Shown: positions 13,030 through 20,296 of the stretch, one piece after another
Position numbering within the stretch: the stretch's first letter is position 1
Layout: every line of letters begins with the position of its first letter
Assembly (NCBI GenBank): GCA_964195005.1
Contig: CAXMOO010000155.1
Location: 1 to 20,965 of the forward strand
Origin: JAUXLW01 sp964195005
GTDB lineage: Bacteria > Actinomycetota > Acidimicrobiia > Spongiisociales > SHLN01
DNA length: 20,965 nt
Direction of reading: 5' to 3'
Position numbers and translations under genes: made by a program
The notes under the pieces: generated by a model
What the model saw: the letters and a program-made list of their open reading frames with translations, nothing else
Told to the model about the DNA's origin: nothing
Database searches by the model: none

Positions 13030-14346
13030 ATGTCCCGGCTGATTCCTCCACGTTTAATTGAGCTGCTGGCGGGCGCTCTTGCGGGCCCCGAGGATCGGCT
13101 CCGTAGTGCCACGGTGCCGACGGAAATGGATCCGCTCGATCTGGTTCGTGCCGGCGCTCGTTCCTTCGGTTGGGCTGGATATTTTCGCAGCCCGACCGGT
13201 TCGGAGCTCGGAGGTTTGGGCGCCGCCTGGCGCTCCAACGTCCGGTCGGGAGCAGGACGCCTTCAGGAGTTGCACGAGGCGGTGGAAGGCGTAGCTACCG
13301 ATACGCCGCTGCTGGTGGGGTTCGCTTTCGGTCATCAGGGTCCCCGCCTTCCAGAATGGGATGGGTTTGCTCCGGCCACCGCAGTCCTCCCGCTGATACT
13401 CGCCAATTCCGAGTCTGGAACCCTGACGATCTCTGTCCCGGCCGGACGTTCGGCAGATGAGGCGCTAAGGGCGCTCAGCTTCCTGGCGATCCCGGAACCA
13501 GCCCTCGCATTCGAGGCCGCCGATCATGTGATTGAGTCCCGACCCTCACCGGCCGAGTGGCGGGCAGAGGTGATGGAAGCCCTCGGAGCCATTCACTCTG
13601 GAGCGCTGGAAAAGGTGGTGCTAGGGCGATCGGTGAGCGTGCGCACGGACGTGCCGGCTCTACCGTTCGACGTGTTGACGAGCCTTCGGAACGGTTATCC
13701 AGAGTCGTATCGCTTCGGATGGCAAGAGGGCGACGCTGTCCTGGTGGGAGCCAGCCCCGAGCTATTGGTAGCGCGACATGGCTTGGATATCACCTCGAAC
13801 CCGTTGGCCGGATCGGCGGCTCGAGGCGAAGGCGACCAGGAGGATGAGCGTTTGGGTAGGGCGCTGATTGCCAGCGACAAGGATCGCAGTGAGCACGTCT
13901 TTGTGGTTGAGGACATGGCTGCCAGGTTGGAACCTCTGACAGAACGGTTGTTAGTGCCGAGCGAGCCGCAGCTGCGGAAGTTCCAGACCGTGCAACATCT
14001 ATCGACTCAGATAACCGGAACGCTGCGAGCCCCCATGTCGGTGCTCGAACTGGCGCACAGGCTTCATCCGACGCCGGCCGTCGGGGGCAATCCGCGTGAT
14101 GAGGCCCTGGCGTTTCTTGACAAGATCGAGTCGATCGATCGAGGCTGGTATGGAGGGGGCATCGGCTGGACGAGACCCGACGGCGAGGGCGAGCTTGCAC
14201 TGGCTTTGCGCTGTGGGCTGCTCCGGGACCACACCGCTCATCTTTACGCCGGTGCCGGCATTGTTGCCGCCTCCGACCCCGAGGAGGAGCTGTTAGAAAC
14301 GCGGCTCAAGCTCCGGCCCATGCTCGACCTTCTGTCAGCCAGCTAG
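13030..14346 (+). CDS. menF: Isochorismate synthase
   Basis: 438 residues of the chorismate-utilising enzyme family. It converts chorismate to isochorismate, the first step of classical menaquinone synthesis. Visible motifs are LEKVVLGRS with the general-base Lys195, GSAARGE (261-267), SEHVFVVEDM with a Mg-binding Glu, KFQTVQHLSTQITG (317-330), HPTPAVGG (346-353), IESIDRGWYGGGIGW (367-381) and GAGIVAASDPEEE (408-420). Position beside menD, menA, menB and menE favours MenF over siderophore-type EntC or salicylate synthase. ATG 13030 is chosen because the conserved length starts there and TAGACT lies 8 nt upstream; an open frame back to 12772 would overlap the previous gene heavily. Its last 12 bp overlap menD, which is convergent. 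Confidence 0.88.
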   Translation: MSRLIPPRLIELLAGALAGPEDRLRSATVPTEMDPLDLVRAGARSFGWAGYFRSPTGSELGGLGAAWRSNVRSGAGRLQELHEAVEGVATDTPLLVGFAFGHQGPRLPEWDGFAPATAVLPLILANSESGTLTISVPAGRSADEALRALSFLAIPEPALAFEAADHVIESRPSPAEWRAEVMEALGAIHSGALEKVVLGRSVSVRTDVPALPFDVLTSLRNGYPESYRFGWQEGDAVLVGASPELLVARHGLDITSNPLAGSAARGEGDQEDERLGRALIASDKDRSEHVFVVEDMAARLEPLTERLLVPSEPQLRKFQTVQHLSTQITGTLRAPMSVLELAHRLHPTPAVGGNPRDEALAFLDKIESIDRGWYGGGIGWTRPDGEGELALALRCGLLRDHTAHLYAGAGIVAASDPEEELLETRLKLRPMLDLLSAS

Positions 14347-16026
14347 GAGGGCAACTTCGAGTCGACCTACGAGCTCCTCAATTGCCTCAGCAGCTGCTTC
14401 CCGCCGGGTGCGGAGCTCGATGAGCTGCGGGCCGGCAGGAGCCTGCGAGACCAGCTCGGCGAGCCGGGCGGTGTTATGGGGCCGGTGGTAGCGGATATCG
14501 AAGAGGTTGGCCGCCTTTTCGAAGTCGAGGCCATGCGGGGCCGCGAAGATCTCCTCGAACTCGGGTAGCGACGCCTGGGGGAGCATGTGAAAGATGGCTC
14601 CTCCATCATTGTTGATGGCGATTATCGTCGCGTCGAGGTTGTAACGACTCGCAGAGGCCAGAGCCGTCATGTCGTGGACCAGGGACAGGTCCCCGGCCAG
14701 CAGGTACACGGGATCAGAGGCCACTGCCGCGGTTCCAAGCCCACTGGAGATGAATCCGTCGATACCGCTGGCTCCCCGGTTGGAGCGGAGCCCGAGACTG
14801 GTTGGGCTGGTGGATTGCAGCAGGTCGACGTACCGGATGGGCATCGATGCGGCCACCCACAGCTTCGCCGGGCTCGGCAGCGAGCCCAGGACCGCGGCAA
14901 CGATCGCCAACTCGGAGAAGCCATGCGCGGTTATGTCGTCGAGAACCTTGCGGGCCGATGCCTCGGCCTCCATCCACTGATCCAGCCAGTCGCGGGGCGG
15001 GGCCCTGGTGACGAGCTTGGCCACGCCGGTGGCGGTGGGGCCCGGATCGGCCGCCATGACAATCCCGGCGCTGCCACTCGGATCCGGTGCGCCGAGGAGG
15101 TTTACCACTGCATGGGTCATCTGCGGATTCGAGCTCAGCCACGAATTGATGGCTTTGGATGTGGGCACGGATCCGAATCGGAGCACCGCCTCGGGAGCGA
15201 TTCTGTCGAGAAACCCGGCTCGAGCCATCGCGTCTCCGGTGGCCAGGACCTGGCTGAGGTCGTGGCCCCCTGTGCGCAGGCCCGACAGGGGATCGGCCAG
15301 CACCGGCCACGCCAGAGCGCGTGCCAGGTCGGTCGTCGCTGTGGCCAGCGAGGGGTCGTTGCCGGGGCCGGCCAGGATTACGCCGCGTTTACCCTCGACC
15401 GCTGCCGCGAGTCGGCGGAGGGACTCCTCGTCAGGGCTGTTGGCAGTTGTCGTCCAGGAAGCCGCAGCATCGGCGAGCCCCAGCTCCGGGATGTCCCCGG
15501 CCGGTGTCAACGGCTCCGCAAATGGGAGGTTGATGTGAACCGGGCCCGGCGGCGGCGCGATCGCGCTGGTCCATGCCCTGGCCGCCGTTGCCTGCGTTCG
15601 GGCCAGCGTGGTTGCCTCTGGAAGTGGAGCGTCGTGAAACCACTTCACGGAGCTCCCGTACAGGTCAACTTGATCGATGGTCTGGTTAGAACCGGTGCCG
15701 CGGAGTTCCGGAGGCCGGTCGGCTGTGAGCAGCAGCAACCCGGTCTGGCCGTATCTGGCTTCGATGACGGCCGGGTACAACTCGGCAGCGGCTGTGCCTG
15801 AGGTGGTAACGACCGCCACCGGGCGGCCGGTTTCCTTGGCGATTCCGAGAGCGAAGAATGCGGACGAGCGCTCATCATGGTGGATCCAGTGGCGAACATC
15901 GGGATGGCGAGCGAGAGCAATTGCCAGGGGTGTGGATCGACCCCCCGGACTGAGGCACACGTCCCGCAAACCGTGGGCTGCGAGCTCGTTAACGAAGGCC
16001 ACGGTGACGTGGTAGGGATCCGGCAT
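14335..16026 (-). CDS. menD: 2-succinyl-5-enolpyruvyl-6-hydroxy-3-cyclohexene-1-carboxylate synthase
   Basis: A thiamine diphosphate enzyme of 563 residues (E. coli MenD has 556) that joins 2-oxoglutarate to isochorismate, giving SEPHCHC. Motifs are LSPGGRSTPLAIAL (25-38), the cofactor-activating Glu52 in HHDERSSAFFALG, TTSGTAAAELYPAVIEA (74-90), ADRPPELRGTGSNQTIDQ (102-119) and the C-terminal cofactor site GDLSLVHDMTAL followed by INNDGG. ATG 16026 fits the family N-terminus (MPDPYHVTVAFVNEL) and has TAACCT 7 nt upstream. A GTG at 16092 would add 22 mostly Arg/Ser residues and is unlikely. It is convergent with menF (12 bp overlap) and divergent from a 58-codon ORF. Confidence 0.93.
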   Translation of the reverse strand: MPDPYHVTVAFVNELAAHGLRDVCLSPGGRSTPLAIALARHPDVRHWIHHDERSSAFFALGIAKETGRPVAVVTTSGTAAAELYPAVIEARYGQTGLLLLTADRPPELRGTGSNQTIDQVDLYGSSVKWFHDAPLPEATTLARTQATAARAWTSAIAPPPGPVHINLPFAEPLTPAGDIPELGLADAAASWTTTANSPDEESLRRLAAAVEGKRGVILAGPGNDPSLATATTDLARALAWPVLADPLSGLRTGGHDLSQVLATGDAMARAGFLDRIAPEAVLRFGSVPTSKAINSWLSSNPQMTHAVVNLLGAPDPSGSAGIVMAADPGPTATGVAKLVTRAPPRDWLDQWMEAEASARKVLDDITAHGFSELAIVAAVLGSLPSPAKLWVAASMPIRYVDLLQSTSPTSLGLRSNRGASGIDGFISSGLGTAAVASDPVYLLAGDLSLVHDMTALASASRYNLDATIIAINNDGGAIFHMLPQASLPEFEEIFAAPHGLDFEKAANLFDIRYHRPHNTARLAELVSQAPAGPQLIELRTRREAAAEAIEELVGRLEVALLAG

Positions 16027-16033
16027 GCGAGAG

Positions 16034-16039
16034 AGGTTA
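16034..16039 (-). promoter_or_regulatory. Candidate -10 (TAACCT) of menD
   Basis: A TANNNT hexamer on the minus strand ending 7 nt before ATG 16026, with no Shine-Dalgarno. It supports the shorter MenD. Confidence 0.38.
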
Positions 16040-16123
16040 GGTCGAGTGAGCCTGCGACGGGACCTGGCTCGTGCAGAGACCCGCCTAGCCACCTAAAGTG
16101 GTGTAGGCACGGAGGTAAGGGCT

Positions 16124-16300
16124 TTGACGCTGGTGGGATTCGTAGGATTGTGGGCCGGGCTGGCAGCCCTCACATTGATTTTCCTGATGCTTCCAACCTG
16201 GCGTCCGCCTAAATGGCTCTGTGACGGCACGGGTCTGCCGATATTTCCCCGCAATGCCTGGAAACAACCCTCAGCCGACGGCGGCACCGATAGCCAGTAG
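16124..16300 (+). CDS. Small single-pass membrane protein (hypothetical)
   Basis: A 58-codon frame with TTG start at 16124 and TAG at 16298-16300. A strong GGAGG at 16111-16115 stands 8 nt before the start, one of the better Shine-Dalgarno sequences in the window. The product begins with a hydrophobic helix (about 3-23, TLVGFVGLWAGLAALTLIFL), followed by LPTWRPPKWL and a short polar tail with one Cys. It fills the gap between menD (divergent) and menA (convergent, 30 bp overlap). I recognise no family. It could be a small partner of the membrane enzyme MenA or unrelated. The reading rests on the Shine-Dalgarno, the clean membrane helix and the otherwise empty gap. Confidence 0.5.
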   Translation: MTLVGFVGLWAGLAALTLIFLMLPTWRPPKWLCDGTGLPIFPRNAWKQPSADGGTDSQ

Positions 16301-17209
16301 CACCCCCACCGCCAGGTGCAGTCGAGCCGTTTGCTTGAGGGCCCCGATGAGGGGAGGCCCGGCAGTCTCTCTGAAAACTGCCTGAACCGGCCGCACAGCC
16401 AGCGGCACTGCGGCTAAAGCCAGCATCGTCCAGCGGGGAGTGAGCTCGGGAATGACGAACGCCACGATGGCAAGGAAGGCGCCCACGACCAGACCGGCAT
16501 AGAGTCGGGCGGTTCGTGAGCGACCGAGAAGCACTGCCAGAGTCCGCTTCCCGGCCACCGCATCCGTATCGATATCCCGGATGTTGTTGACCACCAGGAT
16601 CGCCGTTACGAGCAGTCCCACGGGGATCGACAGGAGCCACGCCTCCGCCGGTGCCGTTGAATCGTGGACGTAGCGGCTCCCCACGGTTGCCACCACTCCG
16701 AAGAAGAGAAAGACGAATACCTCGCCCAGCCCGAGGTAGCCGTATGGCTTGGGCCCGCCAACGTATCCGAGGGTGGCGAGGATGGAGAAGACTCCTATGA
16801 CGATGACGGGCCAGCCGGCGATCACGGCCAGGTAGATGCCTCCGGCCGCTGCTACCGCGAATAAGACCCACACCCCGGTCCAGATCTGGCGAGGAGCCAG
16901 CAATCCTTCCGCTACCACCCTGGTGGGCCCGATGCGGTCCAACGAGTCGGCTCCCCGGCTTGCATCGGAGGCGTCGTTGGCGAAGTTGGCCGCGATTTGG
17001 ATAGCGAGGGCAGCCAGGAGGGTCACGACGAAGGCATCCGCACGAAAGGCACCCTCAACGACGTTGCTGCCGATCTTGAACCAGTCCCCGGACGTCGCCC
17101 CGCCCGGGGACTCGCCCCATGCCAAGCCGCCCCCCACCAGGACGGGCACTACGGCCGCCCACAACGTCGCGGGCCGGGCCGCCAGCAGCCAGGCCCGGGT
17201 CCGGGTCAC
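16271..17209 (-). CDS. menA: 1,4-dihydroxy-2-naphthoate polyprenyltransferase
   Basis: A UbiA-family membrane enzyme of 312 residues with about eight or nine hydrophobic segments. It attaches the polyprenyl chain to 1,4-dihydroxy-2-naphthoate, giving demethylmenaquinone. The two Mg-diphosphate motifs are NFANDASD (75-82) and NNIRDIDTD (208-216), the latter followed by AGKRT as is usual in MenA. The start is GTG 17209, which overlaps the menB stop as GTGA, so menB and menA are translated as a coupled pair. Its 3' end overlaps the small membrane ORF on the other strand by 30 bp. Confidence 0.92.
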   Translation of the reverse strand: MTRTRAWLLAARPATLWAAVVPVLVGGGLAWGESPGGATSGDWFKIGSNVVEGAFRADAFVVTLLAALAIQIAANFANDASDASRGADSLDRIGPTRVVAEGLLAPRQIWTGVWVLFAVAAAGGIYLAVIAGWPVIVIGVFSILATLGYVGGPKPYGYLGLGEVFVFLFFGVVATVGSRYVHDSTAPAEAWLLSIPVGLLVTAILVVNNIRDIDTDAVAGKRTLAVLLGRSRTARLYAGLVVGAFLAIVAFVIPELTPRWTMLALAAVPLAVRPVQAVFRETAGPPLIGALKQTARLHLAVGVLLAIGAAVG

Positions 17210-18024
17210 GGCAAACGCGGATATTTGGAGAAGTCGGGCGGGCGCTTCTCGTTGAAAGCGTCGCGCCCTTCCTTACCTTCCTCAGTCATGTAGAAAAGCA
17301 TCGTGGCGTCGCCCGCCAGTTGTTGCTGTCCGGCCGCCCCGTCGGCGGCGGCGTTGATGGCGGCCTTTACGAAACGAATGGCCATCGGCGACTTCTCGAG
17401 AATTTCTCTGGACCAGGCGATGGTTTCGCTTTCCAGCTCGGCAAGTGGCACCACCTTGTTGACCATGCCCATCTCGAATGCCTCCTCGGCTGAGTATCGG
17501 CGGCACAAGTACCAGATTTCCCTGGCTCGCTTGTCACCCACCATCCGGGCGAGCAGGGCCGAGCCATAGCCGGCGTCGAACGAGCCAACCATCGGGCCGG
17601 TCTGGCCAAACACGGCGTTGTCGGCCGCGATCGTCAGGTCGCACACGAGGTGGAGAATGTGGCCTCCACCGATGGCGTAACCCGCCACCATGGCGATGAA
17701 CGGCTTAGGCGTGCGGCGCATCTGGATCTGCAGGTCGAGCACGTTGAGGCGGGGGGTGCCCTTGGAGTCGAGATAGCCGCCATCACCGCGTACTTTCTGG
17801 TCCCCTCCCGAGCAGAAGGCTTCGTCTCCGGCGCCGGTAAGGATGATGACCCCGATGTCGGTGTCGTCGCGAGCGTCGTCGAATGCATCCGCTAGATCGA
17901 ACAGAGTGGTTGGCCGAAATGCATTGCGCACTTCGGGCCGGTTGATCGTGACCTTGGCGATCCCCTCGGACTTCTCGTAGAGGATGTCCTCGTACTCACC
18001 TGCGGGTTCCCATTGCACTGTCAT
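17206..18024 (-). CDS. menB: 1,4-dihydroxy-2-naphthoyl-CoA synthase
   Basis: A crotonase-fold enzyme of 272 residues that closes the second ring of o-succinylbenzoyl-CoA. Typical MenB segments are FCSGGDQKVRG (70-80), the oxyanion-hole region AGYAIGGGHILHLVCD (114-129), and QTGPMVGSFDAGYG (141-154) with catalytic D150. Gly143 stands where bicarbonate-independent MenB enzymes have Asp, so this one is probably of the bicarbonate-dependent type; that is from family knowledge. The C-terminal NEKRPPDFSKYPRLP is also characteristic. ATG 18024 has no Shine-Dalgarno but TACCCT lies 8 nt upstream. It is the first gene of a menB-menA operon, divergent from menE across 59 bp. Confidence 0.94.
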   Translation of the reverse strand: MTVQWEPAGEYEDILYEKSEGIAKVTINRPEVRNAFRPTTLFDLADAFDDARDDTDIGVIILTGAGDEAFCSGGDQKVRGDGGYLDSKGTPRLNVLDLQIQMRRTPKPFIAMVAGYAIGGGHILHLVCDLTIAADNAVFGQTGPMVGSFDAGYGSALLARMVGDKRAREIWYLCRRYSAEEAFEMGMVNKVVPLAELESETIAWSREILEKSPMAIRFVKAAINAAADGAAGQQQLAGDATMLFYMTEEGKEGRDAFNEKRPPDFSKYPRLP

Positions 18025-18032
18025 GGATCGGA

Positions 18033-18038
18033 AGGGTA
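18033..18038 (-). promoter_or_regulatory. Candidate -10 (TACCCT) of menB-menA operon
   Basis: A TANNNT hexamer on the minus strand ending 8 nt before ATG 18024. It is paired with the menE -10 on the other strand, only 32 bp away. Confidence 0.38.
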
Positions 18039-18070
18039 GTCCCGCCCTCTTGTCCTCACCCGGGCCGGCG

Positions 18071-18076
18071 TAGCCT
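18071..18076 (+). promoter_or_regulatory. Candidate -10 (TAGCCT) of menE
   Basis: A TANNNT hexamer ending 7 nt before ATG 18084 without a Shine-Dalgarno, so a leaderless menE transcript is predicted. Confidence 0.38.
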
Positions 18077-18083
18077 GGATTCC

Positions 18084-19451
18084 ATGGATCATGTTGACCG
18101 TTTCGGCATTCTTCAACCGGACCGGATCGCCGTTGAAACCCCGGACCGTTCGGTCAGCTATGGCGAACTGGCGGCGCTGGTCAGCCGGGGCTCGGGTGCC
18201 CTGGCGGGCTTGGGGGTGAACCCTGCCGATCGGGTTGCCGTTTTGGCCAGGAACGACCTGCCGACCCTGGTGGCGATGTGGGCGGTGCCCCGGATGGGCG
18301 GAGTAATCGTTCCGCTCGACCCGGCTCGCGGTGCCGACGAGCTGCAAGCCCGGCTCGACCTGGTGGAGGCCTCGCTGGTCTTGTGGGACGAGAGCGAGCC
18401 GACAGCCGGCCGGTCCGTACAGGCGACGGACTCCCTATTCAATGGACGGGCTGTTGAGCCGCATCCGCATGCTCCGGACGATCTCCACAGCATTTTTTTC
18501 ACCTCAGGATCAGATGGAGAACAGAAAGCCGTTCGACTGACCTGGGGCAACCACGAGGCATCAGCGGAAGCTTCCGCCGAGCGCCTTCCCTTAGGACCAG
18601 ACGATCGGTGGCTCGCCGTGATGCCACTTTTCCACCTCGGGGGATTCGCAGTGACCTACCGCACCTTCCGGGCTGGTGGCACGGTCATTCTCGAACCACG
18701 CTTCGATCCGAAGCTATTTGCCGCCTTCAATAACCTCACATACATGTCACTGGTGCCGACAATGCTGAGCCGGCTCCTCGCCGAGGCAGCAGCCGGTGGT
18801 CCGTCCCAAGCCACCCTGCTCGGGGGCGCGCCCGCTCCGCCATCCCTGGTTGAGGCCGCTGATGCTGCCGGCCTCAAGATCGCCCGCACCTACGGCCTCA
18901 CTGAGGCCGCCTCGCAGGTGGCAACGGCACTTCCCGGCGACGGGCCGGGGGCTCTCCCTCTCACCGGCATTACCGTCGAGGCGGGCAGAGGTCCAACCGA
19001 TTTGGCGGCTATCTCTGTGGATGGTCCGATGGTTAGCGCCGGTTATTGGGGGGAACCTGACCGAACCGGTCCGCACCAGACGGGTGACATTGGCTACGTC
19101 GACGACTCAGGCCGATTACACGTAGTGGGCCGGGCTCACGGCGTGATCATCAGCGGTGGCGAGAACATTCATCCCGCTCAGGTGGAGCGGGTTTTGGCTG
19201 AGGTCCCGGGAGTGCTGGCAGTGGCGGTGTTCGGGGTTCCAGATGTTGAGTGGGGCGAACGAGTGGAAGCGGTGCTGGTCGCACCCAAACTCGAAGCGCA
19301 ACTCGACCAGATCAAGTCTCACGCGTCCGAGCGTCTGGCTCCCTTTCAAGTCCCCAAGCGGTGGCATTTTGTCGGGGAGGTGCCGATCGGGGATACCGGC
19401 AAAGTCGACCGCCTTAGGCTCATCGAGCTCGCTCGAGAGGAGGGTGGATGA
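18084..19451 (+). CDS. menE: o-succinylbenzoate--CoA ligase
   Basis: An adenylate-forming enzyme of 455 residues that activates o-succinylbenzoate with ATP and CoA, providing the MenB substrate. Motifs in order: phosphate loop FFTSGSDGEQKAVRLTW (138-154), FHLGGF (183-188), YGLTEAASQ (270-278), GDIGYVDDSGRLHVVGR (334-350), SGGENIHPAQVE and the C-terminal catalytic Lys440 in GDTGKVDR. The short length and the men neighbours support MenE over a general fatty acyl ligase. ATG 18084 is chosen because TAGCCT stands 7 nt upstream and the frame begins with the usual short N-terminus. It overlaps the next gene as ATGA. menC, which makes its substrate, is not in this window. Confidence 0.9.
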   Translation: MDHVDRFGILQPDRIAVETPDRSVSYGELAALVSRGSGALAGLGVNPADRVAVLARNDLPTLVAMWAVPRMGGVIVPLDPARGADELQARLDLVEASLVLWDESEPTAGRSVQATDSLFNGRAVEPHPHAPDDLHSIFFTSGSDGEQKAVRLTWGNHEASAEASAERLPLGPDDRWLAVMPLFHLGGFAVTYRTFRAGGTVILEPRFDPKLFAAFNNLTYMSLVPTMLSRLLAEAAAGGPSQATLLGGAPAPPSLVEAADAAGLKIARTYGLTEAASQVATALPGDGPGALPLTGITVEAGRGPTDLAAISVDGPMVSAGYWGEPDRTGPHQTGDIGYVDDSGRLHVVGRAHGVIISGGENIHPAQVERVLAEVPGVLAVAVFGVPDVEWGERVEAVLVAPKLEAQLDQIKSHASERLAPFQVPKRWHFVGEVPIGDTGKVDRLRLIELAREEGG

Positions 19452-20236
19452 ACCTGGGATTGAAAGACAAACGAGCGCTGGTGGCGGCGGCTTCGGACGG
19501 TCTTGGGTACGCCGTGGCACATGCGCTGGCCGCGGAAGGTGCGGCGGTAGCAATCTGCGCCCGCGACGGTGATCGGCTCCAGGCGGCAGCGACGAAGATG
19601 GTCGAAGATACCGGAGCCACAATCCACCCCGCCGTTTGCGACATCACCTCGGGCGACTCCCTGCGGGCCTGGGTAGACGACTCGGCCGACAAGCTGGGCG
19701 GCAGTCTTGACATCGTGGTTCCTAACGCCGGTGGTCCTCCGGCGGGAACCTTCGCCGAGACAACTGAAGAAGGTTGGGCCGCGGCTTTCCAGTTGCTCTT
19801 GATGTCGGCCATCCGCTTTGCCTCCGCCAGCAGGCCGCACCTGCGCCCTGGAAGCAACATGTTGTATATGACTTCGATTTCACTGCGGGAGCCAATGGGC
19901 AACCTGGTTTACAGCACGGTCATGCGCCCCGGCGTGGCAGCTTTGGCGAAAACTTTGGCCAACGAGTGGGTTGACGACGGGATCCGGGTCAACCACCTGA
20001 TTCCGGGCACTATTGCCACGCCCCGCATCGACGAATTCGAGGCAGATCTAGCCGGGCGACAGGGCGTCGGTGTGGAGGATGTTCACAGGGCTCGATCGGC
20101 TGACATCCCTATGGGCCGATATGGGACGATGGAGGAATTCGCTGCCGCCGCCGTCTTCCTGGTGAGCGACGCTGCCAGCTACATCACCGGAGCCACGCTT
20201 CAGGTTGACGGAGGCAAGATCAAGGCGGTCTTCTAG
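19448..20236 (+). CDS. Atypical short-chain dehydrogenase/reductase
   Basis: An SDR-fold protein of 262 residues. The nucleotide-binding loop is AAASDGLG (13-20) rather than the usual TGxxxGxG; PNAGG (92-96) and the C-terminal SDAASYITGATLQVDGG are normal. In the active site Ser143/Ser145 and Tyr155 are present, but the Lys expected four residues after Tyr is Met159, followed by Arg160 (VYSTVMRPGV). A divergent SDR subfamily with an Arg one place later is known to me, often also lacking the Tyr, so this looks like a member with the Tyr kept. Whether it is a working dehydrogenase is open. ATG 19448 overlaps the menE stop as ATGA and has GGAGGG upstream, so it is co-translated with menE. No menaquinone step is known to need it. 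Confidence 0.85.
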   Translation: MNLGLKDKRALVAAASDGLGYAVAHALAAEGAAVAICARDGDRLQAAATKMVEDTGATIHPAVCDITSGDSLRAWVDDSADKLGGSLDIVVPNAGGPPAGTFAETTEEGWAAAFQLLLMSAIRFASASRPHLRPGSNMLYMTSISLREPMGNLVYSTVMRPGVAALAKTLANEWVDDGIRVNHLIPGTIATPRIDEFEADLAGRQGVGVEDVHRARSADIPMGRYGTMEEFAAAAVFLVSDAASYITGATLQVDGGKIKAVF

Positions 20237-20296
20237 GAGGGTGACCGGCTAGGGCGAACCCTGGAAAATGTCAGACTCACAGGTCACACTGGCTTA

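Noticed and set aside
12294..13238. Open frame of 314 codons on the minus strand
   Set aside because: Antisense to the secreted Phe-rich gene and the start of menF; Arg/Glu-rich shadow.
14587..15801. Open frame of 404 codons on the plus strand
   Set aside because: Lies entirely antisense to menD, whose motifs are unmistakable; low-complexity Gly/Arg-rich product typical of a shadow frame in GC-rich DNA.
16027..16092. Longer MenD from GTG 16092
   Set aside because: Adds 22 Arg-rich residues not typical of MenD, and the ATG at 16026 has a well-placed TAACCT upstream.
20237..20296. Possible LexA box before dinB
   Set aside because: A GAAC word is present but no matching inverted half at the right spacing.
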